64,000 bases of DNA from Clitoria ternatea (GCA_037962975.1 CM075670.1:147068501-147132500); one strand, 5' to 3'; shown: positions 11,585-23,614, counted from the stretch's first letter. Made by a program: numbers and translations. The notes: a model not told the origin generated them from the sequence alone.

Positions 11585-11823
11585 TGTATTTATATGTTGA
11601 CGTAGGTTTTGATAATGACACAACAAATGAAGAGATATTAAGGATGTTGTCAAGATATCAATTTTGATGAACAACAAAGGAATTGAGTTAAGGCATTCAT
11701 AAAGGACTAAATCAAGTGAAAAATAATCAACAAAAGTGCCAAGAATTAAAGGAAACAAAACATATGCAATTAAGTATCAAAAAGGGTCCAAAACGCAATA
11801 AAACGCAAAGAAACAGCACTCGG

Positions 11824-12122
11824 AATCGATTCACCACAAAAAAAATAGATTCATGGTCCTTGCGAACATGAAGGAATCGATTCACAAATAAGGGAATCGA
11901 TTCATGGAGGTTGAATACGCAAGGAATCGATTCATGGTACAAAACTTGGCTGGAAGAATCGATTCACGTAGTAAATTGGCCCAGGGAATCGATTCAAAGC
12001 ACAAAGAATCGATTCATTGTTGTTTATTTCACGAAGGAATCGATTCATCCCTTCAAGGAATCGATTCATACGCTGTGTCAGGGCCAAAATACACGCTGGG
12101 AATCTATTCATTCATCGATTCA
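11824..12122 (+). repeat. Array of GGAATCGATTCA motifs in Sirevirus copy A LTR
   Basis: AATCGATT cores (some with one change) start at 11824, 11844, 11875, 11895, 11925, 11957, 11987, 12007, 12038, 12059, 12101 and 12113. Successive distances are 20, 31, 20, 30, 32, 30, 20, 31, 21, 42 and 12 bp. Sequence between motifs is unrelated from gap to gap. The array lies about 215 bp upstream of the TATA box. Confidence 0.92.
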
Positions 12123-12336
12123 TTAAATTTAAAGTTCCAGACAGCGCATGATGAATTAACAAATTGTCCACTCCATGCTGCACTACATCGAATGAGTAAA
12201 TTAATTGGCCAAAACCGTACAACACTTCATCAAAACTGTAAAGCCATGCTCCACTATAATTTTCTAATTGAGACACCATGCTCCACTTGTAAATGTCAAA
12301 GGAATTTTTAAATGGAAGTGCCATGCCTTGTGAAGC

Positions 12337-12345
12337 TATAAAAAG
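12337..12345 (+). promoter_or_regulatory. TATA box of Sirevirus copy A LTR
   Basis: TATAAAAAG follows the motif array and precedes a pyrimidine-rich stretch; copy B has TATAAATAG in the corresponding place (50804-50812). Confidence 0.65.
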
Positions 12346-13311
12346 GAGAAGGTTTGAGCTTTCAAACGTACCATACAGCAACAAAACATTCTTCCTTGCT
12401 TCCTCTTCTCTTCCAGCGTCAAATTCCTCTTATTAGGCATTTAGCTCTCTGTTCTATTTCTTTTGGATAAATCATTATTTTGAGAGTTAGCTTGTGAGGA
12501 AAATATTTTAAGTAAGTTAAAATTTGCATACCCTCTCTTTGAGAGTTATCATTTTGAGAGAGCTTAAATTTGTATATCTACTCTATTAGAGAGTTACTCT
12601 TGTATTCTAAACACCAAAAATCCTAGAGTTTTAGGGTTGGGTTTCAACCTTGTAAAATTGTGAGATTGAGAGATTGGGTGGGGTGCCCTTGTACTTGTGA
12701 GAATTGGATTCTTGAGTGTGGGACACTAGGAAACCGCGATTGCTCAAAGTTGTATCTCTAATCTTCAATAGTGGAAATCCTCTAAGTGGGTTACTTAGAG
12801 GCGAGACATACACCAGTGTGGTGGAACTTGTATATATCGGTTTGCAAATCTCTCTTCCCTACACTCATTTAAATTGTGCACTTAAAATTGCTTGCTAAAT
12901 ATTTGTGTTTATAAATTAATTAGTTAAGAAACTTTATTAATTTACTTTTTTAAATTAAAGTGCATATTCTATTGGCTTGATTAAATTTGTAAATCACTTA
13001 GATTAAATTTGTTGAAGTTGTTTAAGTAATATTCTTGAATTATTCTTTAAATCTTTCTAAGTACCAAAAATATTGTTGTGATTAATTTGATATTATTACT
13101 TGAATATTACTTTATCTCTTAAGTGATTTTATTGTCATATACTTACTACTTGTTAATTTGCTTTGTGTATAAATTGTTATCATTTGTGATTAAATTTATT
13201 ATCTCCATTAAGCATAATTATTAAAGAATCAAATTTCAAAAGCATTCCAAGCAAAATTTTTAATATTCAATTCACCCCCCCTCTTGAGTAATTGAGGCCA
13301 CTTGGTTAACA

Positions 13312-14538
13312 AAATAGGTGTGAGAAAGAGAAAGAAGATGAAACTGAAGTAGATAAACAAATAGAAACTGAAAAAGAAAAATCAATTAAAACTATGAAAA
13401 AGAAAAAAATAGACGTTGAATTAGAAAAAGCAACAAAAATAACACTTGAAAAATTAAAACATGCTCCATTTCCTCAAAGGTTCAAGAAACAAATAGAAGA
13501 GCAAAAGTTTTCCAAGTTCCTAGATATCTTTAAGAAACTCCACATAAACATCCCATTTATGGAGGCATTGCAAGAGATGCCCTCCTATACAAAGTTCATG
13601 AAAGAGCTATTGTCTTAAAAAATGAAATTGAAAGGTGATGAAATGATTGCCCTCACTCAAGAGTGTAGTGCTATTCAGAAAAAATTACCATAAAATTGGA
13701 TGATTCAGGATCTTTCACTATACCTTGTGTAATTGGTAATGTGCATATCGGGAGTGCCTTATGCGACCTAGGAGCTAGCATCAATCTTATGCCATTGTCT
13801 TTAATGAGCAAGTTAGGGATAAAGGATCTTCAACCAACTTGTAGTTAGATGATAGATCAATCAAATATCCTCATGGCATCTGGAAGATTTGTTAGTGAAG
13901 GTTGATAAATTCATATTTCAGTAGATTTTGTTCTGTTAGACATGGAAGCTGATAAGGAAATACCTCTTATATTAAGAAGACCATTCTTAGCAACAAGTAG
14001 AGCCTTAATAGATGTAGAAAAAGATGAGTTGATGCTAAGAGTTTAGGAGGAACAAGTGGTCTTTAATGTGTTTAGTGCCATGAAGCATCCAACTAAGACA
14101 CTAGATTGCTTCATGATAGAGGAGTTTTCTAATCATAAGACTCCTATGTTGTTAAAAGCTAAGGAGGAAGCTTTGAAAGCTTTCCTAGAGGATGATTTTG
14201 ACTCTGAAAGTGAAGAGTTAAATGATGAAGAAGTTGAGTTGTTGCAGTCACTTAAGGCTTTAGAAGTGATGCAAGAGAAGGAAGAAATAAAAGAGAAAGA
14301 AAATGAGAATCCTAAAAAAATAATAGAGGAAAAACATGAGTTAAAACCTTTGCCTTCTTATTTGAAATATGCCTTCTTAGGAGAGAATGAATCACATCCT
14401 CTAATCATAAGTGCTAAACTTAAGGATGAGGATGTTGAAAAGTTAATGTGGGTTCTGCTGAAACATCAATCTACTATAGGTTGGAAAATTTCTAATTTAA
14501 AAGGGATTAGTCCTTCTTTTGTATGCATAAATTTTTGA
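13312..14538 (+). pseudogene. Athila-like element fragment: gag C-terminus and aspartic protease, broken
   Basis: Starts abruptly at the Sirevirus LTR boundary. 13394-13618 encodes a lysine-rich linker and the INIPFMEALQEMPSYTKFMKELL segment typical of Athila/Calypso gag-protease junctions. The protease DLGAS lies at 13765-13779, followed by stops and shifts. 14056-14538 is an open segment covering the acidic linker up to the start of RT (LKPLPSYLKYAFL near 14342). The upstream part of this element lies on the other side of Sirevirus copy A, outside the window. Confidence 0.8.
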
Positions 14539-15834
14539 TGGAAGAGGATATTCCCTGGTTGTCCAACCACAGCGGAGGCTAAATCCTATAATGAAAGAGG
14601 TTGTTAAAAAGGAAATGGTTAAGCTTTTAGATGCAAGGATCATATATCCTATCTCGGATAGTGCTTGGATCAATTTGGTTCAAGTGGTACCTAAGAAAGG
14701 AGGTATGACAACCATAAAAAATGAAAAGGGGAAGTCATTTCAACTAGGCCTACCACAGGGTGGAGGATGAGTATAAACTATGGCGATTGAATGACTCCAC
14801 TAGAAAGGATCACTTTCCTTTGCCTTTTATGGACCAAATGCTTGAAAGGTTGTGTGGCCATGAGTATTACTATTTCCTTGATGGGTATTCAAGGTACAAT
14901 CAGATTTTGGTTGACCCAAAAGACCAAGAGAAAGCTACTTTTACATGCCCAAGCTTATAGGCGCATACCTTTCGGGTTATGCAATGCTCCAGCCACCTTT
15001 CAAAGGTGTATGCTGGCAATCTTTGGAGACATGGTAGAGAAGTTCATAAAGGTGTTCATGGATGACTTCTTTATGTTTGGAATAGAATATGATAGATGTC
15101 TAGATAATTTAGCCAAGGTTTTAATGAGATGTCAAGAGACTAACCTCGTCCTCAATTAGGAAAAATGCCATTTTATGATAAGAGGAGGGATAGTCCTTGG
15201 CCATAAAGTCTTTGTTGAAGGAATTACAGTAGACCAGGCCAAAATAGAGATGATTGAAAAGCTTCCTTCCCCTATCAATGCTAAAGGGATAAGGAGTTTT
15301 TTATTGTACAGGTTTTTACCATAGATTCATAAAAGATTTCTCAAAAATTACAAAGCCATTAACTGATTTACTTGTGAAGGATGTTCCATTTGTTTTTGAT
15401 GAGCACTGCTCAATAAATTTTGAAATTCTGAAAGAAAAACTAACCTCATCCCCTATCCTTGCTGCACCAGATTGGTCTTTACCTTTTGAAATTATATGTG
15501 ATGCAAGTGATTTTGCTGTGGGGGCTGTGTTAGGCCAAAAAAAGGGTAACTTAACCCATGTCATTTACTATACAAGTAAAGTGTTGAATGAGGCATAAGT
15601 TAACTACACCACCACTGAGAAAGAGATGCTTGTTGTGGTGTATGCTTTTGATAAGTTTAGATCATATTTGATAAGTGCCATAGTGATAGCGTATACTGAC
15701 CATTCAACACTTAAGTACTTGCTTTCAAAAAAGGAATCAAAGCCTAGATTGATTAGGTGGGTACTTTTACTACAAGAGTTCAATTTAGAAATTAGAGATA
15801 AAAAGGGGATAAAGAACTCTATAGCTGATTAGTG
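14539..15834 (+). pseudogene. Athila-like element fragment: reverse transcriptase and RNase H, broken
   Basis: RT text is readable in changing frames, with IPFGLCNAPATFQRC near 14967 and the catalytic FMDDF at 15055-15069. The segment KCHFMIRGGIVLGHK near 15164 follows a stop. RNase H covers 15374-15834 (CDASDFAVGAVLGQ, TTEKEMLVVVYA, YTDHSTLKYL) and stops at IAD, where the sequence switches to the LTR starting at 15835. Integrase is absent here. It is a second Athila-type copy, distinct from the element that follows. Confidence 0.8.
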
Positions 15835-16079
15835 ATAAACGTTCAAATGTATATATATTTTGGTGTTATTTGGGCATAATTTTGATAGGAGTTGCATTAT
15901 AGGGAACATTTTGTGTGACATGATAGATAGAAATTGAAAACCATGTGTTCTTGGTTATGACTCAATGCAATTAGACTCTTAATCCTATTTGTTGCTTATT
16001 TGATAGGTGAAAAAGAAGAGAAAGTGATTTAAGTAATTTTCAAAGTCAAAAAATTAAAAAATATAAGTTTTGGCTGTCC

Positions 16080-16439
16080 CGCTTAAGCGAGATCCAGATT
16101 CGCTTAAGCGAGCCATGAATTTTCAAGAGGAAACCAACAGAGGCTGATTTCGCTTGAGTGAATCATAATTCACCTGAGCAAATATCTTATAGTATACATC
16201 AATGAAGAACTCGCTTGAGCGAGTCTCAAACTGCTCAAGCGAGAAAGATCCAGAAAGCAAATAAGAACTCATAGCTTGAGCGAAGGGGATTAAACCCGAG
16301 CAAAAAGTATCCAGTAACTGAGGTTGAAGAACTCGCTTAAGTGAATACCTCCTGCTCGAGCGAGAATTGTCTAGAAACAAATCTAATATTCTCCCGCTTG
16401 AGCGAAGGATGCTGAGCCTAAACGTATCTTGCTTAAGCG
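16080..16439 (+). repeat. CGCTTRAGCG palindrome array with a 61-bp period
   Basis: Paired motif copies start at 16080/16101, 16151/16171, 16212/16232, 16273/about 16293, 16334/16353 and 16395/16415, with one more at 16430. Pair starts are 71, 61, 61, 61 and 61 bp apart; members of a pair are 19-21 bp apart. Best copies read CTCGCTTGAGCGAG. Spacers keep only faint similarity to one another, while the motifs stay recognisable. The last copy ends ten bases before TATATAAAT. Confidence 0.9.
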
Positions 16440-16448
16440 AGCAAACTC

Positions 16449-16457
16449 TATATAAAT
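16449..16457 (+). promoter_or_regulatory. TATA box of the Athila-like 5' LTR
   Basis: TATATAAAT directly follows the palindrome array. This is the same order (array, then TATA) as in the gag-protease element and in both Sirevirus LTRs. Confidence 0.65.
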
Positions 16458-16872
16458 GTTGGAATATTCTTATTGTGATTAAGGAATCAACATATTTAAG
16501 AATGTTCTTATAGATTTTATAGTCGAGGAATCGATACGAATGATTTAAGATTGCGGCAAAAAATGATAGTTCAGAAACTGTCTATATAAATGCACATAAC
16601 GTGTTAAAGGTTGAGATTGACGAAATCCGATCCTAGTTTAATTGCAATAATTCGTATCTCTATTCATTTGCTTTAGTTTATATGGTTTATGTTTAGTTTC
16701 TTTAAATTCCATATGTTTATGAAATCGTTACTTTATTTCTGCTACGGTAATGATGAATCAATACTTAACCCTTATCCCAGTGGAACGACATTCTACTTTT
16801 ACATGTACTACAATCAGATAGTGAACTTCCCACTAGAAAGTTTGATCACTTCAAAACTACTAACGAAGTTTT

Positions 16873-16890
16873 TGGCATCGTCCGCTGAGG
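16873..16890 (+). other. Degenerate tRNA-Asp-like primer binding site
   Basis: TGGCATCGTCCGCTGAGG resembles the Athila-type TGGCGCCGTTGCCGGGGA site with many changes. Its distance from the LTR start and from gag (about 300 bp before the gag ATG) is right for the family. Confidence 0.5.
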
Positions 16891-17186
16891 ATAGGTGCAA
16901 TTTAGTTTTGATTCTAACTTACAAAGGCATTATGAATAATACAATTATGAATAGTTATTTATTAGCTATTATTTGTTCTTTTGTATGCAAATGTCTGCTT
17001 GCAATGAGTTTTTACTTTATGCACTTGAGAACCCAGGGATCCAAAGATCATTTTGAGCTTGACCCTGAAACAGAAAGATCCTTAAAAAAAGCAAAAGTCA
17101 AAAACAAACAAAAGCAATAATTATATATTGGTGAATCTTCTTCCACATATATTCCTAAGAGTGCAACAAAACCAGAAGAAGAAGAG

Positions 17187-18766
17187 ATGGCAAACAACAA
17201 TAACAACAACAACCCTCCTCCTCCACCTAGAAGAACACTTGGGGATTATGCTACACAGAAGGGCCCAAGACACTTCTCTAGCATTGTAATACCAACCACT
17301 ACAAGGACCTTATAAATGAAGCCAACATTCTTGAGTCTTATCAGCACACACTAGTTTACTGGGATGGCAAATGAGGATCCTTACACTCATCTTACAACAT
17401 TTTATGAGTTGGTAGGAACTATAGGCTTTGGACATGATGATACTAAATCAGCCTACTTGAGATTATTTCCCTTCTCTTTAGTAGGAAAATCTAAAGAGTG
17501 GTGACAATCACATCCTAACCAGAGTTTGCATAATTGGAGTATAGTGGAGGAGAAATTTCTTCAAAGATTCTTTTCACCCTCTCGTTTCATCAAAGAGAAG
17601 TCTGATATTTCTACCTTCAAGCAAGGTCCTGATGAACCATTCTATGAAGCCTGGGAAAGATTTAAATCATTATTGAGAAAGTGTCTGAAACATGGATTTG
17701 AAGACATTACATAGCTGAATATTTTCTATACTGGTTTGAGACCTAACACAAAAATGATTTTGGATGCTGCTGCCAGAGGTACAATGATGACTGTAGATAT
17801 GGAACAAGCAACAAGGATTATTGATGCGCTATCTTCCACAGATCACCAATCTCAACATGATAGGCAGCAAGTGACTAGAAGAGGTGTGTTGGATCTGAAT
17901 ACCACTAATGCAATATTAGCTTAAAATAAGATTTTAAACCAATGGATAGAAGCATTGACTCAACAAATGGCAAAGCTACCACAAGAATTACATGCAGTTC
18001 ATTCGGCTATGACACCTACTATGACACAAATGAAATGTGATTTTTATGGAGGCAACCATTCAAATGGTCAGTGCTCATATTAAGAAGATCAATAAGAAGA
18101 GTCTATTCATTATATGAACAATCCAAGGCGACAAGGTAATTTTAGTTCTGGTAATTATCCTAACAATTTTTTGCAAGGTTGGAGAAATAATTAGAATTCA
18201 AACCAAGGATGGAAATATGAGGTAGGTCCTTCAAACAGACAACAGCCATATCAACAATATTATCCTTCTTTGCATGAAAAAACTTCCAAATTGGAAGAGA
18301 CTTTAGAAAATTTTATGCAAGCTTCCCTGACCAACTAGAAAAATACTGAAGCCTTAATTAGAAATCTAGAAACTTAGGTTGGACAATTGGCACAATAGCT
18401 GTCAAATCAACAAGGAGGTTCTTTTTCAGCCAATACTCATCCTAATCCCAAGGAGCATTACAAGTCAATTGCCACCAGGAGCGGTAAGGTGATAGGTAGA
18501 GAGGTTGGTGAGAATGTAAAAGTGTAAGAAGTGTTGAGAGAAAAGGAAGAAAAAGAAAAAGAATGTGTGAGTAGGGAAGATCAGAATAAAAGAGAGAATG
18601 TAAATATTGAGAGTATGAATAAAGAAAAAGAAAAAGGAAAACAAAAAGAGAGTGAGAAGCAGAAAGAGAAAAATGAGAGTCATATCCCACAGTTGAAATA
18701 TCTTCTATATCTAAAGAATCCTTCCAAGCAGGATAAGGAAAGGCTGTTTGCTAGATTTATGGACAT
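17187..18766 (+). pseudogene. Gag of the long Athila/Calypso-like element, broken
   Basis: Starts MANNNNNNNPPPPPRRTLGD at 17187, the usual Athila/Calypso gag start with asparagine and proline runs. Gag core text follows (NWSIVEEKFLQRFF near 17532, EAWERFKSLLRKC near 17650, ILDAAARGTMM near 17757), then a glutamine- and asparagine-rich part and a lysine/glutamate-rich linker near 18530-18700. Several in-frame stops break it (for example near 17312, 17502 and 17713). The frame reaches LFARFMDI at 18766 and continues at 32703, the other side of the Tekay-type insertion. Confidence 0.85.
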
Positions 18767-21700
18767 TGAAACATCCAAACTAAATTAAATAAAGTCTGAG
18801 ACAGGGAAAATTTTTTCCGAATTTAAGAACGTTCCAAACGCTCACACACAACTCAGAATAAGAGTAAGGGTAAAATAAAAAAACTAAAGGCAAGGGAAAA
18901 TAAAACCATTCACAAGAAAGCCCAGCGGAAGAACAAAGCTTAGGCGAGCCCACTACAGTGTTCACTCGCTCAAGCGAGACCCAAATTCGCTTGAGCGAGA
19001 CAACCCATCTCGCTTGGGCGAAGCACCCATGCGCTTAAGCGAAACTAACCAGAAACCTTTCCCCCATTCACACTCGCTGGAACGAACCCTTATTCGCTGA
19101 GGCGAGTAACTCCACTCAGTATTCCTTCACTCAGAATCAGGGGTTCTATTCACTCGGGATCGACCCCAACACACATGCCTCCCTCGGGAGCTCATACATA
19201 ATTCCTTATTTTTATCCAGGAAGGTCAGACACAAGATCCACTCGGGAATGATTGCTATTCCACTCGGAATCCATAAACTCTCCTCACTCGGAATAACTCC
19301 CAATCAAATACTACTCGGTATATTTCACCCTCAACATAATCAGAATGTATTACAGATTCACCAATCGGTATATCTTCACTTCTCTCCCTCGGAGAACACC
19401 TAGACCTTCCCTCACTCAGGAGGGCTCTCTACAATTAAATTCCATTCGGGTTTACTCTATCCCTACACCACTCGAAGAATTACTAAGTTAAGTCTCACTT
19501 GGACATATTTAAGTCTTATCCACTCAGAATATACCTTAATCAGCACCCTCACAATACTACTCACCACGGAGGTGGTTCACTCAGAGTTTCCCACTCGGGA
19601 ATGTTTACTTAGCTATTTTCACTTGGCATCACATGGACTAGCCTTCCCTCGGAAGTAGTCCACTCGAGTACATCTACTCGGAATCATTCAAGCCTACTTC
19701 ACTCGGAAAGACTTCATACCTAAGCCTCACTCGGAAATGGATCTCATAACAATGTCCCACTCGGAATTCATAGATTTAACATCAATCCATCCATTATCAC
19801 TTCTCAGTCTACACAAATACATGTTACCAATGTAAACCATATATATAAACATATACTCAGAATACTGATAACTCAGATTTCTTATACATATAAATTTGTA
19901 TTCATTATACAACACTCTTAAGAGCCGGCCAAGGCTTTAATATATCTATATACAATCGGTACAATGTACTTTGTACACTACAACAGCATAGATACCCATC
20001 ACTCGGGTTTAAGGCCTTCTCGTCATTCACCACACCGACCTGCGTATACTGAAAAATGTAGTAGGGGTGAGCTTTTACATATTAAATGTTAGTTATTGGC
20101 TCGGATTTATCCACAAAATCAGTTGTAACACACTATCATTCAACACAACATTACCCGATCGGAAATTATTCCATTCATTCAGGTTCTATAATTCACAATA
20201 TCCAGCACAACATATACTACAACCATAATTTCATATTGCACTCGGGAACAGCATCGGCATACATACAGTCCTCCAATCGGGATTACACAATTCATGCATT
20301 CATATAGTTCACATTGAGCTTAATGACATTCATAAGTGTGCACACAGATATTCAATCGGATCCAATCCATTGTTATTAAATTTTATTGTTGCAACATAGG
20401 CTCTCAGCCTTTTACTCAGCTCCCAGCTGATCTGGCCGTTTTACTGGTACCAAACCATTTGCCCTCTCATGTGACACAAACACTCTCAGTGTCAACGGCA
20501 GTTTCACGGGCTAAACCCCGAGCTCGCTCAAGAGGTTTGCTTGAGCCCCACTCAGAGGACTTTAAATTTAAACCCCGAGCCTCGCTTAAGGGGGTGACTG
20601 AGCCTCGCTCAAAGGACTTTTCACACATATTCATCTGATTGTTGTTCTGTATTAGTGTCCCACACTATATGCTCACAACATTTTCAAGGGGGCGAATTAG
20701 ATGCATATGGTCGTATTCATCAAATACATTGCATGCAGCCATTATAGAACTACAACCAATTCCACACAGCATATACGTTCACTCGGAATCCATATTTTCA
20801 TCGCATACATCACATGCCTTTTAATATAAAAGCCCAGACAAGGGTTAAAACCACAGTTCTCATATTATGCACTCAGCACTGAATGTCAATAACATACATC
20901 CCGTACTTTAAAATACAAGGTCACCTACGGAATCAGCATAGCAAGCTCATACACTCGGCATCTTAATAGAATCAACATGCATTTATTATATAACATCTAC
21001 GGATATTATCCACTATCTCCCAGTATAATGGGCTCGGTATTCATGACACCACATACATGCATTTAATATAATCATTATCAGTCACACGGATTCAACACTG
21101 CATTCGTATATAATATACTCGTCAATCCTAGTAACATTCACATGCATTTTGTTATTTTAATTCATAAACAAGAACCAGTATAGCAACGTCTCAGTACATG
21201 CACTCAGCATTTTAGATGAAATCAACATGCATTTCAACATGAGATCCCCAACAGGAATCGGCACATCAGACCACATCTCATGCACTCAAGGTGGAGTCAC
21301 CATGACACTACACAGTTCGTAACTATTACAAACCCGGGTGTTGCTCAACTATCAGTCACAAGATGCTAAACAACACATTCAAGTATAACATACAAGCAGA
21401 GTGATTTCACCCGAAACCCGTCCATAAACCGTGCATTTGAGATGTAAGGCATCCCCCTACCTGGAATGAAGATTCCGGAAGCTCCTTTGGCTCACAGCTC
21501 TGATCAGCTGCTCTCCGATCGATCCTTCAGTTAGCCTCCTTCATCGGACGCTCCCGTCGTCGTATTCTGCACAGCTTGAAGGAATCGGAAGCTGTCTCCC
21601 ACTCTCGAGCAGTTCAACCACCAAGACACTCCCTGCATGCAAGGACAGTGGGGGTTCCAAAGCTGTTCCCATACCCGACCAGTCCTGTCTCCAAGACACC

Positions 21701-22184
21701 TAGACTTCCATGCATCCAACTACGTAGGCAAGAACAGTGGAGGTTCCTAAACCTCCGAAACACTCAGCTACCTGTTCACTTCTTGAGCAGCTTCGTCTCA
21801 CCATCAATAAAATACTTCAACGACTCTGGGTACTCAACGCTGCATACTTCCACTCGAGATGCCATTATTCTTCGGGTGGGAGAAGAAGAAGGAGACGGAG
21901 ACTAAGATCAATAAAGGAGGAGGATGCAGGTTGCATGTGCACGGGAAATACGCAGCTCTCCTAGTCGTTTCTCCAGCAGCGTGACTAATGAGGGAGATAG
22001 AAGGCTGAAGCTCTTTTATACCACTAGGGGCACATGCATCCTTTCACTTGGCATTACTATTATTATTATTTATTAAATCACTTCTAACCAATCAGCAATT
22101 AGTCTAATCAACCATTAATCTTAATTCTGTAATTAACCCTTAATTAGTGGCTTAATCTCAATCGATAAAAATCAGGATGTTATA
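18767..22184 (-). repeat. 3' LTR of the minus-strand Tekay-type element
   Basis: 3418 bp. On its own strand it starts TATAACATCCTGATT (TG changed to TA) and has a TATA box at plus-strand 22013-22020 (CTTTTATA), only about 170 bp from the LTR start. Most of the LTR is thus downstream of the promoter. It carries many CACTCGGA motifs (plus-strand view) between about 19120 and 20300 and the CGCTTGAGCG array at 18967-19104 close to its 3' end. Confidence 0.88.
18967..19104 (-). repeat. CGCTTGAGCG array near the 3' end of the Tekay-type LTR
   Basis: Motif cores start (plus-strand view) at 18967, 18988, 19011 and 19032, spaced 21, 23 and 21 bp, and a diverged pair lies at 19075 and 19095 (20 bp). 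The copy in the other LTR is at about 29413-29550. Same motif and pair spacing as in the unrelated Athila-type LTR at 16080-16439. Confidence 0.9.
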
Positions 22185-22198
22185 ATTCTCCCCCTCTT
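22185..22198 (-). other. Polypurine tract of the minus-strand Tekay-type element
   Basis: ATTCTCCCCCTCTT on the plus strand reads AAGAGGGGGAGAAT on the element's strand, immediately before its 3' LTR. Confidence 0.85.
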
Positions 22199-23431
22199 AA
22201 AGAATTTCATCCTCGAAATTCAAACACAGACTTCCCTCAACAAACAGTTGGGAATATCGCTGTCATACACTTAACCGATTGCACCCTTTTTGTTTCTCAA
22301 TGTTTCCGACCACTTTGCAACTTCCAATCGACATAAATAAAACAATCCTTCACAGGATTCAACACATTTAGGATTCAATTTCCCACGTAGAGTTACCCCA
22401 TCTAACTCTGCCAGTTCACCATAATTAATGGCACTTCCTAATTCCTTGGCCGCTCGGCCTTATATTCTCAACGCCGATTGGTGCGCTTCCACTGTCAGCT
22501 CCTCCAACTTAAAGGAGTCACTCGGAAAAATCTAGTACTCATACAAGGTATAAGCTCAAAGTTGTGTCACACGAGACACATTTGGGCTGTTAATTTTCCA
22601 GTTGGGAAGGTCCAGTCGGTAAGCAACATCACCGTTTCCCACCAATACTCATTATTGTCCGATTTATCTCGGATTAAACTCTCAGATATTCAACATCTAA
22701 CCACTAAAATTCTTCTCCAAATTGTGATGTATCTTGACAATATCGAGACGAACACTCAAAAGGGTTCCTCATGTGCATCACACTCGGGTTCTAAAATCTC
22801 AGATTTCTATCCATTCCTTCGGCCAATTCCATGCCTACACCCTGAGAATGTCACTCGGGTCTCTCAATCAAAAGGGTTATTCGGGGTTTGAAAGTAATTC
22901 TCACCCGAAAAACTTTCCACTTACAAAATTCTCACTCGGCATTCAACCCTACATCAAATACAAATCTGAGTTCAAACTCAGCAGCTCTAAACATCAACCC
23001 GAACACAATCATGAATAAATTTACCTCTTGGGTATCTACTCCCCTCGGGAGACATTCACTCAGAAACTTTCCTATTTCAGGTTCTATTTCCCGTCCAGAA
23101 GTACCTTTCTCCTGGAAAAAGATTACTCAGTGGAATATCATACGGGTGTTAGGAATTTCATCCTCAATACCTTTCTACTTGGAACCGTTCCACACTATAC
23201 CAATCCACTCGGAAGTATCACACTCTGAGGCACTTCACCCAAAAGTCACATGACTCGGAAGTATTTCACGCGGATTTCACCTAACACCAAAAGTGTCATT
23301 TGGACATAGTTCCTTAGCTTAGTAATGACTCTCAGACGATGTTTCGCTCAGAACATCATAACTCCACTCAGTAGTTATTTCTCTCAGAAAGATTCGACTT
23401 GGAATTATCTCCGTTCTATCACACTCGGAAA
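22199..23431 (-). pseudogene. Decayed 3' end of pol (integrase/chromodomain side)
   Basis: On the minus strand, text just before the polypurine tract resembles the tail of Tekay-type pol (a stretch reading like FEFRG at about 22200-22225 and a chromodomain-like remnant near 22300-22480), with stops everywhere. Several ACTCGG motifs lie in 22770-23431, as in the LTRs. Including the part beyond the solo LTR there is too little sequence for complete RNase H plus integrase, so some was deleted. Confidence 0.45.
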
Positions 23432-23606
23432 CATACTGTAACATCCCGATTTTTAATTTAATTACCGATTGAGATTAAGCCATTAATTAAGGGTTAATTA
23501 CAGAATTACGATTAATGGTTAATTAGAGTAATTGCTGATTGGTTAGAAATAATTGAATAAGTAATAATGATAATGCCAGGTGAAAGGATGCATGTGCCCC
23601 TGGAGG

Positions 23607-23614
23607 TATAAAAG
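23607..23614 (+). promoter_or_regulatory. TATA box of the Tekay-type solo LTR
   Basis: TATAAAAG lies 170 bp from the LTR start and is followed by a pyrimidine-rich stretch. If used, the transcribed R-U5 part of the LTR would be nearly 2.9 kb long. Confidence 0.65.

Larger units (their letters stand above)
11585..13311 (+). repeat. Sirevirus copy A 3' LTR
   Basis: 1727 bp, TGTATTTATATGTTGA...CTTGGTTAACA. It matches the 5' LTR of copy B (50046-51509) at both ends and in the middle. It contains twelve AATCGATT-type motifs (11824-12122), a TATA box at 12337-12345 (TATAAAAAG), and a conserved leader-like region before the CA end. Sequence from 13312 belongs to a different, gypsy-type element. Confidence 0.9.
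15835..16866 (+). repeat. 5' LTR of the long Athila/Calypso-like element
   Basis: The start TGATAAACGTTC is placed where RNase H similarity ends; the end is placed just before a degenerate primer site at 16873, so both borders are approximate. Inside are a splice-acceptor-like tract near 16000-16010, a CGCTTRAGCG array (16080-16439) and a TATA box at 16449-16457. No matching 3' LTR was found in the window. Confidence 0.6.

Noticed and set aside
16080..16439. Superficial resemblance of the palindrome arrays to CRISPR arrays
   Set aside because: Repeats are only about 10-14 bp, palindromic and variable, spacers are 6-60 bp, and the setting is a plant LTR with TATA box and primer site; there are no cas genes.
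16689..17120. 143-codon frame before the Athila-type gag
   Set aside because: It crosses the LTR end and the primer site, so it cannot be a conserved gene of the element.
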